From Mesorhizobium sp. (GTDB taxonomy: Bacteria > Pseudomonadota > Alphaproteobacteria > Rhizobiales > Rhizobiaceae): a DNA stretch of 62,832 bases. Below are positions 52,746 to 61,769 of the stretch, piece by piece. Numbering within the stretch: position 1 is the first letter of the stretch; each line of letters opens with the position of its first letter. The stretch lies in contig SAQL01000036.1 in assembly GCA_004020645.1 (NCBI GenBank), forward strand, positions 1 to 62,832, given 5' to 3'. A program made the position numbers and the translations under genes. The notes under the pieces were generated by a model. It was not told where the DNA came from and ran no database searches. It saw nothing but the letters and a program-made list of their open reading frames with translations.

Positions 52746-53162
52746 TCATGCCGGGAGAAGCGGAGGCGCGCGCGCATCGAAGGCGCGGATCGGCGACAGT
52801 TTCGGCCGGTCTTCCGACCCTATACCAAACGGTGTGGCTGACGCGGTTTCGAGCGGCAGGCGCAAATCCGGGACAATGCAAAAGGGCTTGCCGTTTCCCG
52901 CAATGGCAGGTGTTCCCGTCTTGAAACGGGAAGTCTCAGCAGCAACACGGCGCGCAATGTCGCGGACAAGGATGGTCGGGTGTGCGACTGGCTTGGACGC
53001 AGCGAGCCTCATTTGCTCTTTGGCCTGTCCGACCTGGTCGGCTGTTGCCGCAGGAATGGTCCAAATCAGAAAGAGCAACGAAGCGAGCAGCCGCAGACCA
53101 GCACTCACGCTGAGCAGAACGCCGGGCCTTGTGCTAGCCTGTCTTCGACCGCTTCGTCTCAT
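52746..53162 (-). CDS. possible exported small protein, uncertain
   Basis: 138 residues from the ATG at 53162: a basic start, a hydrophobic segment (LLSVSAGLRLLASLLFLIWTIPAATA) that would act as signal or anchor, and a soluble part with no recognised motif. The distal end is Pro/Ala-rich and low in conservation-like features. It is upstream of secDF on the same strand. It may be a real lineage-specific gene or a chance frame. Confidence 0.4.
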   Translation of the reverse strand: MRRSGRRQASTRPGVLLSVSAGLRLLASLLFLIWTIPAATADQVGQAKEQMRLAASKPVAHPTILVRDIARRVAAETSRFKTGTPAIAGNGKPFCIVPDLRLPLETASATPFGIGSEDRPKLSPIRAFDARAPPLLPA

Positions 53163-53327
53163 CTCACCGGTGTGGCTCTCATACACTGCGACTAATACGC
53201 TCTCGCCTTCGTTGCCTCAGTAAGCGGCAGACCGCACTCCTGATCTTCAGCTATAGCATATGCATTGCGAATTGAAGCGCACCTTTCACGGACTCAAAGG
53301 GTAAGTGTTGGCCGGTCGATTGGCAGC

Positions 53328-53804
53328 CTACCGCTTCTCGATCAGCTGGACATAACCTTGCAGGATGCCGCTCCAGCCACGATCGGATTCGAAAATCTCA
53401 CGCACCGCTTCGCCGGCCGCGCCCATGTTCTCAAGCCGACGATGCTCGAGCTCGACGCGAGTCGCGTTCCCGCCGGCCTCGGAGAACTTGACCTCGACTT
53501 CGGTCAGCAGCGACGGATCATATTGCCAGTCGGCGCGAATCCGCCATGCCAGGACGATGCGGTTTGGCGGTTCCCACACCAGCACTTCGCCCCAGTCGCA
53601 TTCCGTCCCATCCTCGCCTGTCTCAAACCAGCGGCCGCCTGCCTTTGGCTCGATAGTCGCGCTGTTGAGCGCGGACTTGCCTATGGAATAGGACGCCGGC
53701 CACCAATGTCCGAACCCGCTCGTGAACACTTCAAACGCCGTGGCAACCGGTACGTCTACGGTGACCGACTTGCGCACAGGTGCTGGTTTAATGATCGTCG
53801 TCAT
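53328..53804 (-). CDS. SRPBCC (AHSA1-like) domain protein
   Basis: 158 residues from the ATG at 53804. SVTVDVPVATAFEVFTSGFGHWWPASYSIG, GGRWFETGEDGTECDWGEVLVWEPPNRIVLAWRI and VEVKFSEAGGNATRVELEHRRLENMG are typical AHSA1 segments. The TAATG overlap with the ArsR gene indicates translational coupling. Ligand unknown. Confidence 0.9.
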   Translation of the reverse strand: MTTIIKPAPVRKSVTVDVPVATAFEVFTSGFGHWWPASYSIGKSALNSATIEPKAGGRWFETGEDGTECDWGEVLVWEPPNRIVLAWRIRADWQYDPSLLTEVEVKFSEAGGNATRVELEHRRLENMGAAGEAVREIFESDRGWSGILQGYVQLIEKR

Positions 53805-54118
53805 TATTTTTGCTCCTTGGCTTTGTTGATCTCGTTTCTGAAGGCGTCGAGCGCGTTCCCCCACATCTGGTCGAGCCAGGCACGCATCTCGCCAAGACCG
53901 TGAGGGTCGATATGGTAGATGTTACTGGCGCCGCGAGGCTCGGCGCGGACCAGCCGCGCCTCCTTCAGCACCTTCAGGTGATGAGAAATCGCGGGCTGAG
54001 ATACCGGCAGGGTGCGAGCGAGGTTCGCCACCGAACGCGGCCCTTCGGCGACAAGCTCGAATACCTTTCTGCGCGTGGGGTCGGCCAGCGCGACCATACC
54101 TGCATAATCATAAACCAT
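53804..54118 (-). CDS. ArsR-family repressor
   Basis: 104 residues. LADPTRRKVFELVAEGPRSVANLARTLPVSQPAISHHLKVLKEARLVRAEPRGASNIYHID is a complete ArsR helix-turn-helix, with no metal-binding Cys pair. It is the short type that pairs with SRPBCC genes. The start codon lies inside an inverted repeat (54107-54128), suggesting autoregulation. Confidence 0.9.
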   Translation of the reverse strand: MVYDYAGMVALADPTRRKVFELVAEGPRSVANLARTLPVSQPAISHHLKVLKEARLVRAEPRGASNIYHIDPHGLGEMRAWLDQMWGNALDAFRNEINKAKEQK

Positions 54119-54145
54119 GGCTTATGATAAACACAGATTTATGAT
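54107..54145. promoter_or_regulatory. repeated ATCATAA/TTATGAT half-sites over the ArsR start
   Basis: ATCATAA (54107-54113) is inverted to TTATGAT (54122-54128), and another TTATGAT occurs at 54139-54145, 17 bases on. Three 7 bp half-sites around the start codon form a credible ArsR operator. Confidence 0.6.
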
Positions 54146-54306
54146 TAAAGGCAACCTCAGCTATTTGCGAAGCAGAGCAGAGGGCAGCGTATTCTCTCCC
54201 TATTCAGGTCTCATGCTGCGCTCGCTTCAATAAGAGGAGCACTGGGGAGGAGACCGAACCAAAGCACCCCTTCTCAGAGAGGGCTTGAAGGCACACCTCT
54301 CAACTC

Positions 54307-54336
54307 GTATACGAGTATACGAGTATACGAGTATAC
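54307..54336. repeat. GTATACGA tandem repeat upstream of ddl
   Basis: Three full GTATACGA units and a partial fourth (GTATAC), period eight. GTATAC is itself palindromic, so each junction forms a small inverted repeat. It lies 104 bases before the ddl start and could be a multi-site operator or a slippage-prone spacer. Confidence 0.75.
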
Positions 54337-54439
54337 CATCTACATAGCTTTTTGTGCTTTCGTCGGCAAACGATCGGGCTGCGCACCGAGATTCGGACCC
54401 TGCCGTCGGCATTTCTGCCAGATCATTTTGGAGACGCTC

Positions 54440-55516
54440 ATGGCCGACACCTCGAAAAGACTGCGTATTGCCGTACTCTTTGGCGGACGCTCCGCCGAGC
54501 ATGACGTTTCGGTGCTGTCGGCAACCAATATCCTGCGTGCGCTGGAACCCGCGAAATACGATGCCGTTCCCATCTTCGTCACCCGCGAAGGACAATGGTT
54601 GCTGAGCAGCTTCGAGGGCGGCACGCTGGCGAAACCGTCGAGCGGTATCGAAGTCTGCCTCGTGCCGGGCGGACAAGGACGGATGATGGCGATCCCGACG
54701 AATAGTGCGCCCCACGAACTGCCTGACGTCGACATCCTGTTTCCCGCCCTGCACGGCCTCCACGGCGAGGACGGCTCCGTGCAGGGGCTCGCGGAAGTGG
54801 CGCGTGTGCCGCTCGCCGGCTGCGGCATTCTTGGTTCGGCCGCAGCCCTCGACAAGGACATTGCCAAGCGGCTGCTGTACGAGGCGGGCTTGCCCGCCGC
54901 GCGGTCCGTCACAATCCATCACGGCGGCGCGCCGGCCTTTGCGGAACTGCAGAGCGCACTTGGGCTTCCGCTTTTTATCAAACCGGCCCGGCAGGGCTCC
55001 TCTGTCGGCGTCAGCAAGGTTTCGGCTGAAAAAGACTATGAGGCAGCGCTGACAGAAGGCTTTAGGCACGGCCGCAAGCTGCTGGCCGAAGAATTCATTC
55101 GAGGCCGCGAGATCGAGTGCAGCGTGCTGGAGGATACGGAAGGCGGCCTCTTCGTTTCCCGTCCCGGCGAGATCGTGCCGGCACAGAGCCACGGTTTCTA
55201 CAGCTACGACGCCAAATATATCGATGAGCACGGCGCGGCGCTGAAAGTCCCGGCCGAACTGCCGCAGGAGATTGAGGGCAAGATCCGCGCGATGGCAGCA
55301 AAGGCCTTCCGTGCGGTCGGCTGCGACGGCATGGCCCGCGTTGATTTCTTCGTCACCCCCGATATGCGCGTCCTCATTAACGAGCTCAACACCATTCCCG
55401 GTTTCACCGATATCAGCATGTATTCCAAGGCGATGGCGGCAAGCGGCGTCAGCTATTGCGAGATTATCGATCGGCTGGTTGCGCACGGGCTGGCACGCGC
55501 TGGTCGATCAGCTTGA
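54440..55516 (+). CDS. ddl: D-alanine--D-alanine ligase (DdlA-like)
   Basis: 358 residues from the ATG at 54440 (GGAG seven bases upstream). ATP-grasp ligase joining two D-Ala for peptidoglycan: GGRSAEHDVSVLSATNIL, ALHGLHGEDGSVQG, LFIKPARQGSSVGVSKV, the omega-loop SYDAKYIDEHG whose Tyr fits D-Ala-D-Ala rather than D-Ala-D-Lac specificity, and MARVDFF...NELNTIPGFTDISMYSK. It is away from the dcw cluster, so probably a second ddl. Confidence 0.93.
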   Translation: MADTSKRLRIAVLFGGRSAEHDVSVLSATNILRALEPAKYDAVPIFVTREGQWLLSSFEGGTLAKPSSGIEVCLVPGGQGRMMAIPTNSAPHELPDVDILFPALHGLHGEDGSVQGLAEVARVPLAGCGILGSAAALDKDIAKRLLYEAGLPAARSVTIHHGGAPAFAELQSALGLPLFIKPARQGSSVGVSKVSAEKDYEAALTEGFRHGRKLLAEEFIRGREIECSVLEDTEGGLFVSRPGEIVPAQSHGFYSYDAKYIDEHGAALKVPAELPQEIEGKIRAMAAKAFRAVGCDGMARVDFFVTPDMRVLINELNTIPGFTDISMYSKAMAASGVSYCEIIDRLVAHGLARAGRSA

Positions 55517-55876
55517 CCGTTCCAACGGCCCAAAAAAGCCGATGATACGTGTTATTCGCTTCTGACCAGGGTCGAGGAAGGCTATGTCCAAACCCTCAGG
55601 GAAGGACGATCCATCAGTCATCACAAATTTCCACGCAAAGCGTGCGATCCCATGATGAACATCCACGGCACTTGTCCGTAAGATGCGGGCACCGGGATGC
55701 TTGGCCAGAACTCCTGCGATGTGCGCGAGCAGTTCTTCCGCGCCAGTCGCATGGACTGTAGGATCCGTGTATGTTGCGCCATCGCTCCAGATCGGTAACA
55801 GCAATGCCCGCCGCTGCTCGGCGTTCTGATCGGACCAAGCAGCACAATACGAATCGATGAGAAGCGTCAAAGGCAT
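55508..55876 (-). CDS. NTF2-like (SnoaL-type) protein
   Basis: 122 residues: LLIDSYCAAWSDQNAEQRRALLLPIWSDGATYTDPTVHATGAEELLAHIAGVLAKHPGARI and FAWKFVMTDGSSFPEGLDIAFLD match the cone-shaped NTF2-like fold. No catalytic residues can be assigned. It overlaps the ddl 3' end by nine bases in convergent orientation. Confidence 0.85.
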   Translation of the reverse strand: MPLTLLIDSYCAAWSDQNAEQRRALLLPIWSDGATYTDPTVHATGAEELLAHIAGVLAKHPGARILRTSAVDVHHGIARFAWKFVMTDGSSFPEGLDIAFLDPGQKRITRIIGFFGPLERSS

Positions 55877-56167
55877 TCTATTCCCCTAATGTAGATCACT
55901 GGTCTGACCTGGCCCATGCTCGCCTTCTTGTTTGCCGCAACCAGCTCATCGTTAAATGCCCGCTGGCTGACGACAAAGCTTGGTCCCGCCTAAGGCCGAA
56001 GACTGCACAATGAAATCCGCTCAGCCAAAATCATCATGTAGGTGGCCAGCTGCAATCGCCCGTTGGCGCTCAATGCTGGAGCAGAGGCGTTATGCCGTTG
56101 GGGTGAGCAATTTCCTTCCCGCACCGATGCTTAAGGATGCCGTTCGCCATGCGAGCTGGACGTTGGC
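55877..56167. other. intergenic region with possible gene relic
   Basis: Nothing intact; the one suggestive stretch is described at 56073-56160. Confidence 0.5.
56073..56160 (+). pseudogene. possible aldo/keto reductase relic
   Basis: In one plus frame the sequence reads MLEQRRYAVGVSNFLPAP then MLKDAVRHA, resembling the GVSNF strand-loop of aldo/keto reductases. No other parts of the fold are present, and the frame then enters antisense of the deacetylase gene. Very weak evidence. Confidence 0.3.
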
Positions 56168-57100
56168 TCATGACGCTTCGCCCTCGGCCGGAAATAGCGA
56201 CAGCCAATACCGGGCGATATCGCTGCGGCGCATGAAGACGGCCTCCGGCCTGCACAGAACCGTCTCGATTATGCCTTCCAATGCCGCGGCCCGGTTGGGC
56301 TGGCCGGTCCATCGCGCATGGACGGCTATCGTCATCATGCGCCCACCTTCTTCCCTGGCTTCCCTGATCAGGAAGTCCAGATAGGCTTCGACGTTGTCGA
56401 CGAAGTCCTTGGGCGTCACATAGCCGGGGCTTACCAGATAGCGGCTGTCGTTCAAGGTCTTGGAATAGGGAATGATCAGAAGGCGCCCGTTCTGTGCCGG
56501 CACGAAATAGGGCAGGTCGTCGTTGCACGGATCTGAATCATACAGAAAGCCGCCTTCCTCGATCAGGAGGTCGCGCGTGTTGACGCTGGGAAAGGAACGG
56601 CTGTTCCAACCGATCGGGCGCTCGCCGAGCAACTCGATGAACAGCGCGACGGCGCGCTGCAGATGATCGCGCTCCTCGTCACGGCTCAGGGTCCATTGTT
56701 CGGTCCAGCGCAAGCCATGGCCGAGCAGATCGTGACGCGATTGGCGCAGCCATGCCGTCACCTCCGGGTTGCGCCGCAGCGCCTCGGCACAGCTCGAGAT
56801 CGTGGCGTGGACGCCGTGTCGCTCGAGCAGCCTGGCGATGCGCCAGATGCCGACGCGGCTGCCATACTCGAAATGCGTTTCGGTGCCGAGATCGCGGATG
56901 CCGGCCGGCGCCGACAATGGATATTCGCCCCAGCCATCGCTATGGTCGTCGCCCTCGAACAGCGAATATTCCGACCCTTCCTCGTAGCAGACCACGAGAT
57001 TGACCGCGATCAGACGTCCGTCCGGCCAGATGATCTGCGGCGACCGCCGGCCGTAACCGACGAAATCGCGCGGCGGGCCATGGCGATGCTGGAGCTTCAT
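56168..57100 (-). CDS. polysaccharide deacetylase family protein (PuuE-like)
   Basis: 310 residues from the ATG at 57100. NodB-homology type core with VNLVVCYEEGSEYSLFEGD, HGVHATISSCAEALRRNPEVTAWLRQSRHDLLGHGLRWTEQW (metal His), SRSFPSVNTRDLLIEEGGFLYDSD and MTIAVHARWTGQPNRAAAL. The fused features (leading RDFVGYGRRSPQIIWPDGRLIAVNLVV) are those of the allantoinase/PuuE branch, which acts on small amides rather than chitin. Substrate uncertain. Confidence 0.85.
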   Translation of the reverse strand: MKLQHRHGPPRDFVGYGRRSPQIIWPDGRLIAVNLVVCYEEGSEYSLFEGDDHSDGWGEYPLSAPAGIRDLGTETHFEYGSRVGIWRIARLLERHGVHATISSCAEALRRNPEVTAWLRQSRHDLLGHGLRWTEQWTLSRDEERDHLQRAVALFIELLGERPIGWNSRSFPSVNTRDLLIEEGGFLYDSDPCNDDLPYFVPAQNGRLLIIPYSKTLNDSRYLVSPGYVTPKDFVDNVEAYLDFLIREAREEGGRMMTIAVHARWTGQPNRAAALEGIIETVLCRPEAVFMRRSDIARYWLSLFPAEGEAS

Positions 57101-57212
57101 GGCAGTATAACTCCTGGCGGGTTGCCGATCCGGGTCAGCGAGGAAATCGGGCTCGAAGGCCGGCGCGGAACGGCGAACCAGATCAGATTTACCCTTGGAT
57201 CCAGGATTTCGC

Positions 57213-57227
57213 CACATACCGTATGTG
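57213..57227. promoter_or_regulatory. palindrome upstream of the deacetylase gene
   Basis: CACATACCGTATGTG: seven-base perfect arms around one central base, 113 bases upstream of the deacetylase start. Likely a regulator binding site; the regulator is unknown. Confidence 0.45.
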
Positions 57228-57366
57228 ATCCGCAGAACTCGAGATACTAGAATCCCGATCCACCCTGCCAGGCGACAATTTCGGGCCATCGCCCTTTGCG
57301 GGGAGCGCCTGTCTGGCTTGGAGCGGCATCAGTACGGCGTTTGCATTGACGGAAGTCTGGAGGTGC

Positions 57367-58506
57367 TCAGCTGGCTGTCGGTCCGTGTGTGCGCCCAGGC
57401 GCCACAGCACTGACCGATTCCCGCTCGACCAGCGGGCATTCAAGCTTGGTAATGGGGTAGCGGCCGCGGCCGGGCGGTGCAGGGACTTCCAATTGCTCGA
57501 TCGCCCATTGCCCCATCGCCATATGCGGCAGGATCGACGTCGTCAAAGGCGGGAACAGATGCCGGGCGATTTCCTCGTCGTCATAGCCGATCACCGAAAT
57601 ATCCCCAGGAATCTGCAGGCCGGCTTCCTTCAGCGCTTCGTAGCAGCCGATCGCGGTGCGGTCGTTCTGGCAGAAAATGGCTGTTGGGCGGTCCTTGAGC
57701 GCCAGAAGCTTGACGGTCGCGGCGTAGCCGGCGCTCGCCGACCAGTCGCCCTCCACCACCAGCTCCGCATCGAACGGGATGTCGGCCGTCGCCAGCGCCC
57801 GGCGGTAGCCCTTCAGCCGATCCTGCGCCGCCTGCATCCACGGCTCGCCGGTGATGGTGGCGATGCGGCGGTGGCCATGGCTGATCAGGTGGCGGGTGGA
57901 GCTCTGCCCGCCGGCGATTTCGCTCGGTACCACGGCGGGGAAGGCGTAGTCGGCGGTATAGCAATTGAGCAGGATGACCGGGATATCGAGGTCGTAGAGA
58001 TAGTCGGGCGCGGCGATCTCGCGCGTGAAGATGGTCATGTAGATCAGCGCCGAAATGCCTCGCTTGGTCAGTGCCGCAATCGCGCGCGGCTCCATGACGG
58101 AATCACCCAAAGTCTGAGCGACCAGCACGACATTGCCGGCATTCCACGAGGCCTGTCGCGCTCCTTCGATGGCGACGACCGCTTCGGGACTGGTCGCCAG
58201 TTGATCGACCGCGAAGCCGATCACCCCGTCCAGCCCCTCGAACGAGGCGATCGGGCTGCGAAGAGCTGAGAAGGCTGGTGGCGCATAGCCGAGACCCCGC
58301 GCGGCCTCGATCACCCGTTCGCGGGTCTGCTGCGAGAGCCTTATGCCCGGCGTGTTGTTGAGGACGAACGAAACCGTTGCCTGCGAGCAGCCGGCGGCCC
58401 TGGCGATATCGGTCATGGTAACGCGACCCTTGGGATTCTTGGCCGATGGCTTTCGGCGCCGGGAGGGTTCAAGGGCAGGATCGCGCAGATCCGTCGGTTC
58501 GCTCAT
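57367..58506 (-). CDS. LacI-family transcriptional regulator
   Basis: 379 residues. Helix-turn-helix TMTDIARAAGCSQATVSFVLNNTPGIRLSQQTRERVIEAARGLGYAP follows a 28-residue basic tail; the periplasmic-binding-protein-like effector domain covers the rest (GVIGFAVDQLATSPEAVVAIEGARQ, PTAIFCQNDRTAIGCYEALKEAGLQIPGDISVIGYDDEEIARHLFPPLTTSI). Divergent from the sugar ABC importer, which it almost certainly controls. Confidence 0.92.
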   Translation of the reverse strand: MSEPTDLRDPALEPSRRRKPSAKNPKGRVTMTDIARAAGCSQATVSFVLNNTPGIRLSQQTRERVIEAARGLGYAPPAFSALRSPIASFEGLDGVIGFAVDQLATSPEAVVAIEGARQASWNAGNVVLVAQTLGDSVMEPRAIAALTKRGISALIYMTIFTREIAAPDYLYDLDIPVILLNCYTADYAFPAVVPSEIAGGQSSTRHLISHGHRRIATITGEPWMQAAQDRLKGYRRALATADIPFDAELVVEGDWSASAGYAATVKLLALKDRPTAIFCQNDRTAIGCYEALKEAGLQIPGDISVIGYDDEEIARHLFPPLTTSILPHMAMGQWAIEQLEVPAPPGRGRYPITKLECPLVERESVSAVAPGRTHGPTAS

Positions 58507-59119
58507 GGCATTGTTCCAAATTCCCGGCTCGGCTAACCAGAGATCGTCCTGGACGTCATTACAGACGGTAGGGCGCCCGACGACTCTTTGCGTTTATAAA
58601 ACAGGCACTCGATTAATCATTATTATCATTCTGGCAGCCGAATGGCTAGCAGTGCGGAGAGAGCAAATACGCGGTCTCTGGAAGATCGATTTCTGGGAAT
58701 GTGACCCAATTTCGAGGCCGTTAGACGGACTCGGAAGCCTCGCTTTCTCACCACACGGCAGGCAGCCATTCGACAGCGGCACCAGGTTTCCAACCAGAGA
58801 CTAATACTATTTACTAATAGACGTAAGCGTTCTATTGTCAATTCGTCATGCCCGGCTCGGGACCGAACGGGCCATGACGGGAAGCAGGCGCGTGGCGCGG
58901 CATCCGCGGCTCTTGGGCCGGCAAAGCAATGCCACGCAATTACGGAAATGTCAGACAAATCCGACTATACGAACGGCCAATGAGTCTCTAAAGTCCAAAA
59001 TCGCGGCTGGAATGGCGCCGTTCTTTCGCTGCCAGCACCCCTTGAGGAGGAGGGCGTCCAAGCCGCATTCGACAAAGTTCAGATCAGCGAACATGACTGA
59101 ATCAAATGGGAGGTTGAAC
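58507..59119. promoter_or_regulatory. LacI-ABC divergent promoter region
   Basis: About 610 bases without a gene. It includes an AT-rich block near 58585-58630 and an inverted repeat at 58816-58836 (AATAGACG TAAG CGTTCTATT, with a central ACGTAAGCGT) that has the form of a LacI-family operator. Confidence 0.45.
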
Positions 59120-60082
59120 ATGAAATCTGCGATACGAAATGCGTCCGTCGCTGCCGCGGCCTTGGCTCTCGGCCTGTCCATCACGGCGATTGCCCGCGCC
59201 CAGGATAAACCGACGCTGGCCTTCGTCGTCAACGGCGCTTCCGATTTCTGGAAGGCGGCCGAAGCCGGCGTCAAGAAGGCCCAGGCCGAACTGCCCGACT
59301 ACAATCTCGAGCTCAAATATCCGGAGCAGTCATCGGTCGCCATCCAGCAGCGGCTGATGGACGATCTGGTGACGGCCGGCGTCAAGGCGATCATGGTTTC
59401 GGCCGTCGATCCCAAGACGTCTACCGACGGGCTCAACAAGATCGCCTCGGAGACGGCGCTGTTCACCACCGACAGCGACGCGCCGCAGACCAAGCGGGTC
59501 GCCTATATCGGCTCCTCCAACATCGATGCCGGCAAGCAGGCGGCCGAGATCGCCAAGAAGGCGATGCCCGACGGCGGCAAATGCCTCGGCTTCGTCGGCC
59601 TGCTTGGCGCCGATAATGCCAAGGAGCGCATCGAAGGCATGAAGGAAGGGCTCGCCGGCACCAAGATCGAGTTGATCGACGTGCGTGGCGACGACATCGA
59701 TCAGGCCCGCGCCAAGAAGAACGTCGAGGACGCGCTGGTCGCCAGCCCCGACGTTACCTGCATGGTCGGCTTCTATTCCTACAACACACCGCGTATCTAT
59801 GAAGCGCTGCGCGACGCCGGCAAGCTCGGCCAGATCACGGTCGTCGGCTTCGACGACGATCCGATCACGCTGGGCGGCGTCAAGGAAGGCACCGTTGCCG
59901 CCACGGTGGTGCAGCAGCCCTTCGAATGGGCCTATCAGGGCATGAAGTTGATGGCCGCCTATCTCAAGGGCGACAAGTCGGGCGTTCCCGCCGACGGATT
60001 GATCATCGTGCCGACCAAGATCATCGGCAAGGACGACGTCGACGCCTATGCCGCCAATCTGAAGGCGATGTCCGGCAATTAA
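59120..60082 (+). CDS. sugar ABC transporter substrate-binding protein
   Basis: 320 residues. Signal peptide (MKSAIRNASVAAAALALGLSITAIARAQ) then a Peripla_BP_4 ribose-type fold: PTLAFVVNGASDFWKAAEAGVKKAQAELPDY, VKAIMVSAVDPKTSTDGLNKIAS, FDDDPITLGGVKEGTVAATVVQQPFEWAYQGMKLMAAYLKG. GGGAGG precedes the ATG. Ligand probably a pentose or similar sugar; not deducible. Confidence 0.92.
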   Translation: MKSAIRNASVAAAALALGLSITAIARAQDKPTLAFVVNGASDFWKAAEAGVKKAQAELPDYNLELKYPEQSSVAIQQRLMDDLVTAGVKAIMVSAVDPKTSTDGLNKIASETALFTTDSDAPQTKRVAYIGSSNIDAGKQAAEIAKKAMPDGGKCLGFVGLLGADNAKERIEGMKEGLAGTKIELIDVRGDDIDQARAKKNVEDALVASPDVTCMVGFYSYNTPRIYEALRDAGKLGQITVVGFDDDPITLGGVKEGTVAATVVQQPFEWAYQGMKLMAAYLKGDKSGVPADGLIIVPTKIIGKDDVDAYAANLKAMSGN

Positions 60083-60204
60083 GGCGAAGGCAGTTGCGCC
60101 GGCTTGGGGTTCGCCTCGGGCCGGCGGTTCGCATTGACGAACCCTGCGAGGGTCGTCAGTCTGCAGATGTGGCTAGAACGGCCCACCGGCTGCTGTCAGG
60201 TGTG

Positions 60205-61749
60205 ATGAATTATTCCGACGCATCCATCGGCGTATCCATGACTGCCCCGTTCCTCAGTCTCGAGGGCGTGCGCAAGACCTATCCCGGCGTGGTCGCGCTG
60301 GATGGATTTTCAATGGAGGTCAGGCCTGGCGAGGTCATCGGCCTCGTCGGCGAGAACGGCGCTGGCAAGTCGACGCTGATGAAGATCCTCGGCGGCGTGA
60401 CCACCCCCGACACCGGCACGATCACCGTTGACGGCGTCATCCATGACCGGCTGACGGTCGAGGCCAGCATCGGTTCCGGCATCGCCTTCGTCCACCAGGA
60501 ACTCAATCTGTTCGAAAACCTCGACGTTGCCGCCAACATCTTTTTCGGCCGGGAACCTTTGCGCGCCGGTGCGTTCAGGCTTGTCGACCGCACCAGGCTG
60601 CGCGCGCTGTCGGCGCCGCTGCTCAAACGCGTGGGCGCCAACTTTTCGGCCGACACGCCGGTATCGACGCTGTCGCTCGCCCAGCAGCAGATGGTCGAAA
60701 TCGCCAAGGCGCTGTCGATCGAGGCGCGGCTGGTCATCCTCGACGAGCCGACATCGAGCCTGCCACTTGCCGAGACCGACAAGCTGCTCGATGTCATCAA
60801 GGCGCTGAAGGCGGAGGGCATCAGCGTCATCTTCATCTCGCACCGTCTTCACGAGGTCCAGCGGGTCGCCGATCGCGTCGTCGTGCTGAGGGACGGTATG
60901 CTTGCCGGCACGCTGGCGAAGAACGCCATCAATCACGACCAGATGGTCAAGCTGATGATTGGCCGCATGCTGAAGGAGAGGGAGAAGGCCGCAGAATCGG
61001 CGCGCCCGCCCGGCGCCGTCGCTCTGTCGGCAAAGGCCGTTCGCACCACTGCCTATCCCGATCGGCCGGTCGATCTCGGCGTCAGGCATGGCGAAATTCT
61101 TGGCCTGGCGGGTCTTGTCGGCTCCGGCCGCACCGAACTGGCGCGTGTGTTTTTCGGCATCGAGAAGAGCCTTGGCGGTGCGCTCCAGCTTGATGGAAAA
61201 GATCTGGTTCTTGGTTCGGCCGCCGACGCTGTGGCCAACGGGATTTTCCTCGTCCCCGAGGATCGCAAGCTGACCGGAATCCTGCTCGATCTGTCAATTG
61301 CCCAGAATATTTCGCTCCCCAATCTGCCGGCGCATGCCCGGCGATCCCTGGTCTCTGCCCGCGCCGAAGCCGTCACCGCCGAGAAGCAGAAACGCAATCT
61401 CGGCATCAAGGCGTCCTCGGTGGCGACGCGCACCGGCACGCTGTCAGGCGGCAACCAGCAAAAAGTCGTGCTGGCCAAATGGCTGGCCATGAACCCCAGG
61501 GTGATGATCCTCGACGAGCCGACACGCGGCATCGACATCGGCGCCAAGGCCGAGATCTACGGGCTGATGCGGGCGCTGGCCGATGCCGGCGTCGCCGTGC
61601 TGATGATCTCCAGCGACATGGAGGAGGTGATCGGCGTCTCCGACCGCATCGCCGTCATGCATGAGGGCCAGATCTCAGGCATTCTCGACAAGGAACAGTT
61701 CAGCCAGGAAAACGTGCTGCTGCTGGCCGTCGGCAAGCAGCCGAAATAG
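60205..61749 (+). CDS. sugar ABC transporter ATP-binding protein (RbsA/XylG type)
   Basis: 514 residues with two fused ATPase domains, as in ribose/xylose/galactose importers. First: GLVGENGAGKSTLMKIL, VSTLSLAQQQMVEIAKALS, VILDEPTSSLP. Second: GLAGLVGSGRTELARVFFG (diverged Walker A, as usual), LSGGNQQKVVLAKWLAM, VMILDEPTRGIDIGAK. The start at 60205 has AGG four bases upstream; an ATG at 60238 is an alternative. Operon with the flanking genes. Confidence 0.93.
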   Translation: MNYSDASIGVSMTAPFLSLEGVRKTYPGVVALDGFSMEVRPGEVIGLVGENGAGKSTLMKILGGVTTPDTGTITVDGVIHDRLTVEASIGSGIAFVHQELNLFENLDVAANIFFGREPLRAGAFRLVDRTRLRALSAPLLKRVGANFSADTPVSTLSLAQQQMVEIAKALSIEARLVILDEPTSSLPLAETDKLLDVIKALKAEGISVIFISHRLHEVQRVADRVVVLRDGMLAGTLAKNAINHDQMVKLMIGRMLKEREKAAESARPPGAVALSAKAVRTTAYPDRPVDLGVRHGEILGLAGLVGSGRTELARVFFGIEKSLGGALQLDGKDLVLGSAADAVANGIFLVPEDRKLTGILLDLSIAQNISLPNLPAHARRSLVSARAEAVTAEKQKRNLGIKASSVATRTGTLSGGNQQKVVLAKWLAMNPRVMILDEPTRGIDIGAKAEIYGLMRALADAGVAVLMISSDMEEVIGVSDRIAVMHEGQISGILDKEQFSQENVLLLAVGKQPK

Positions 61750-61769
61750 CAGGCATTGGGGAGAAGACG

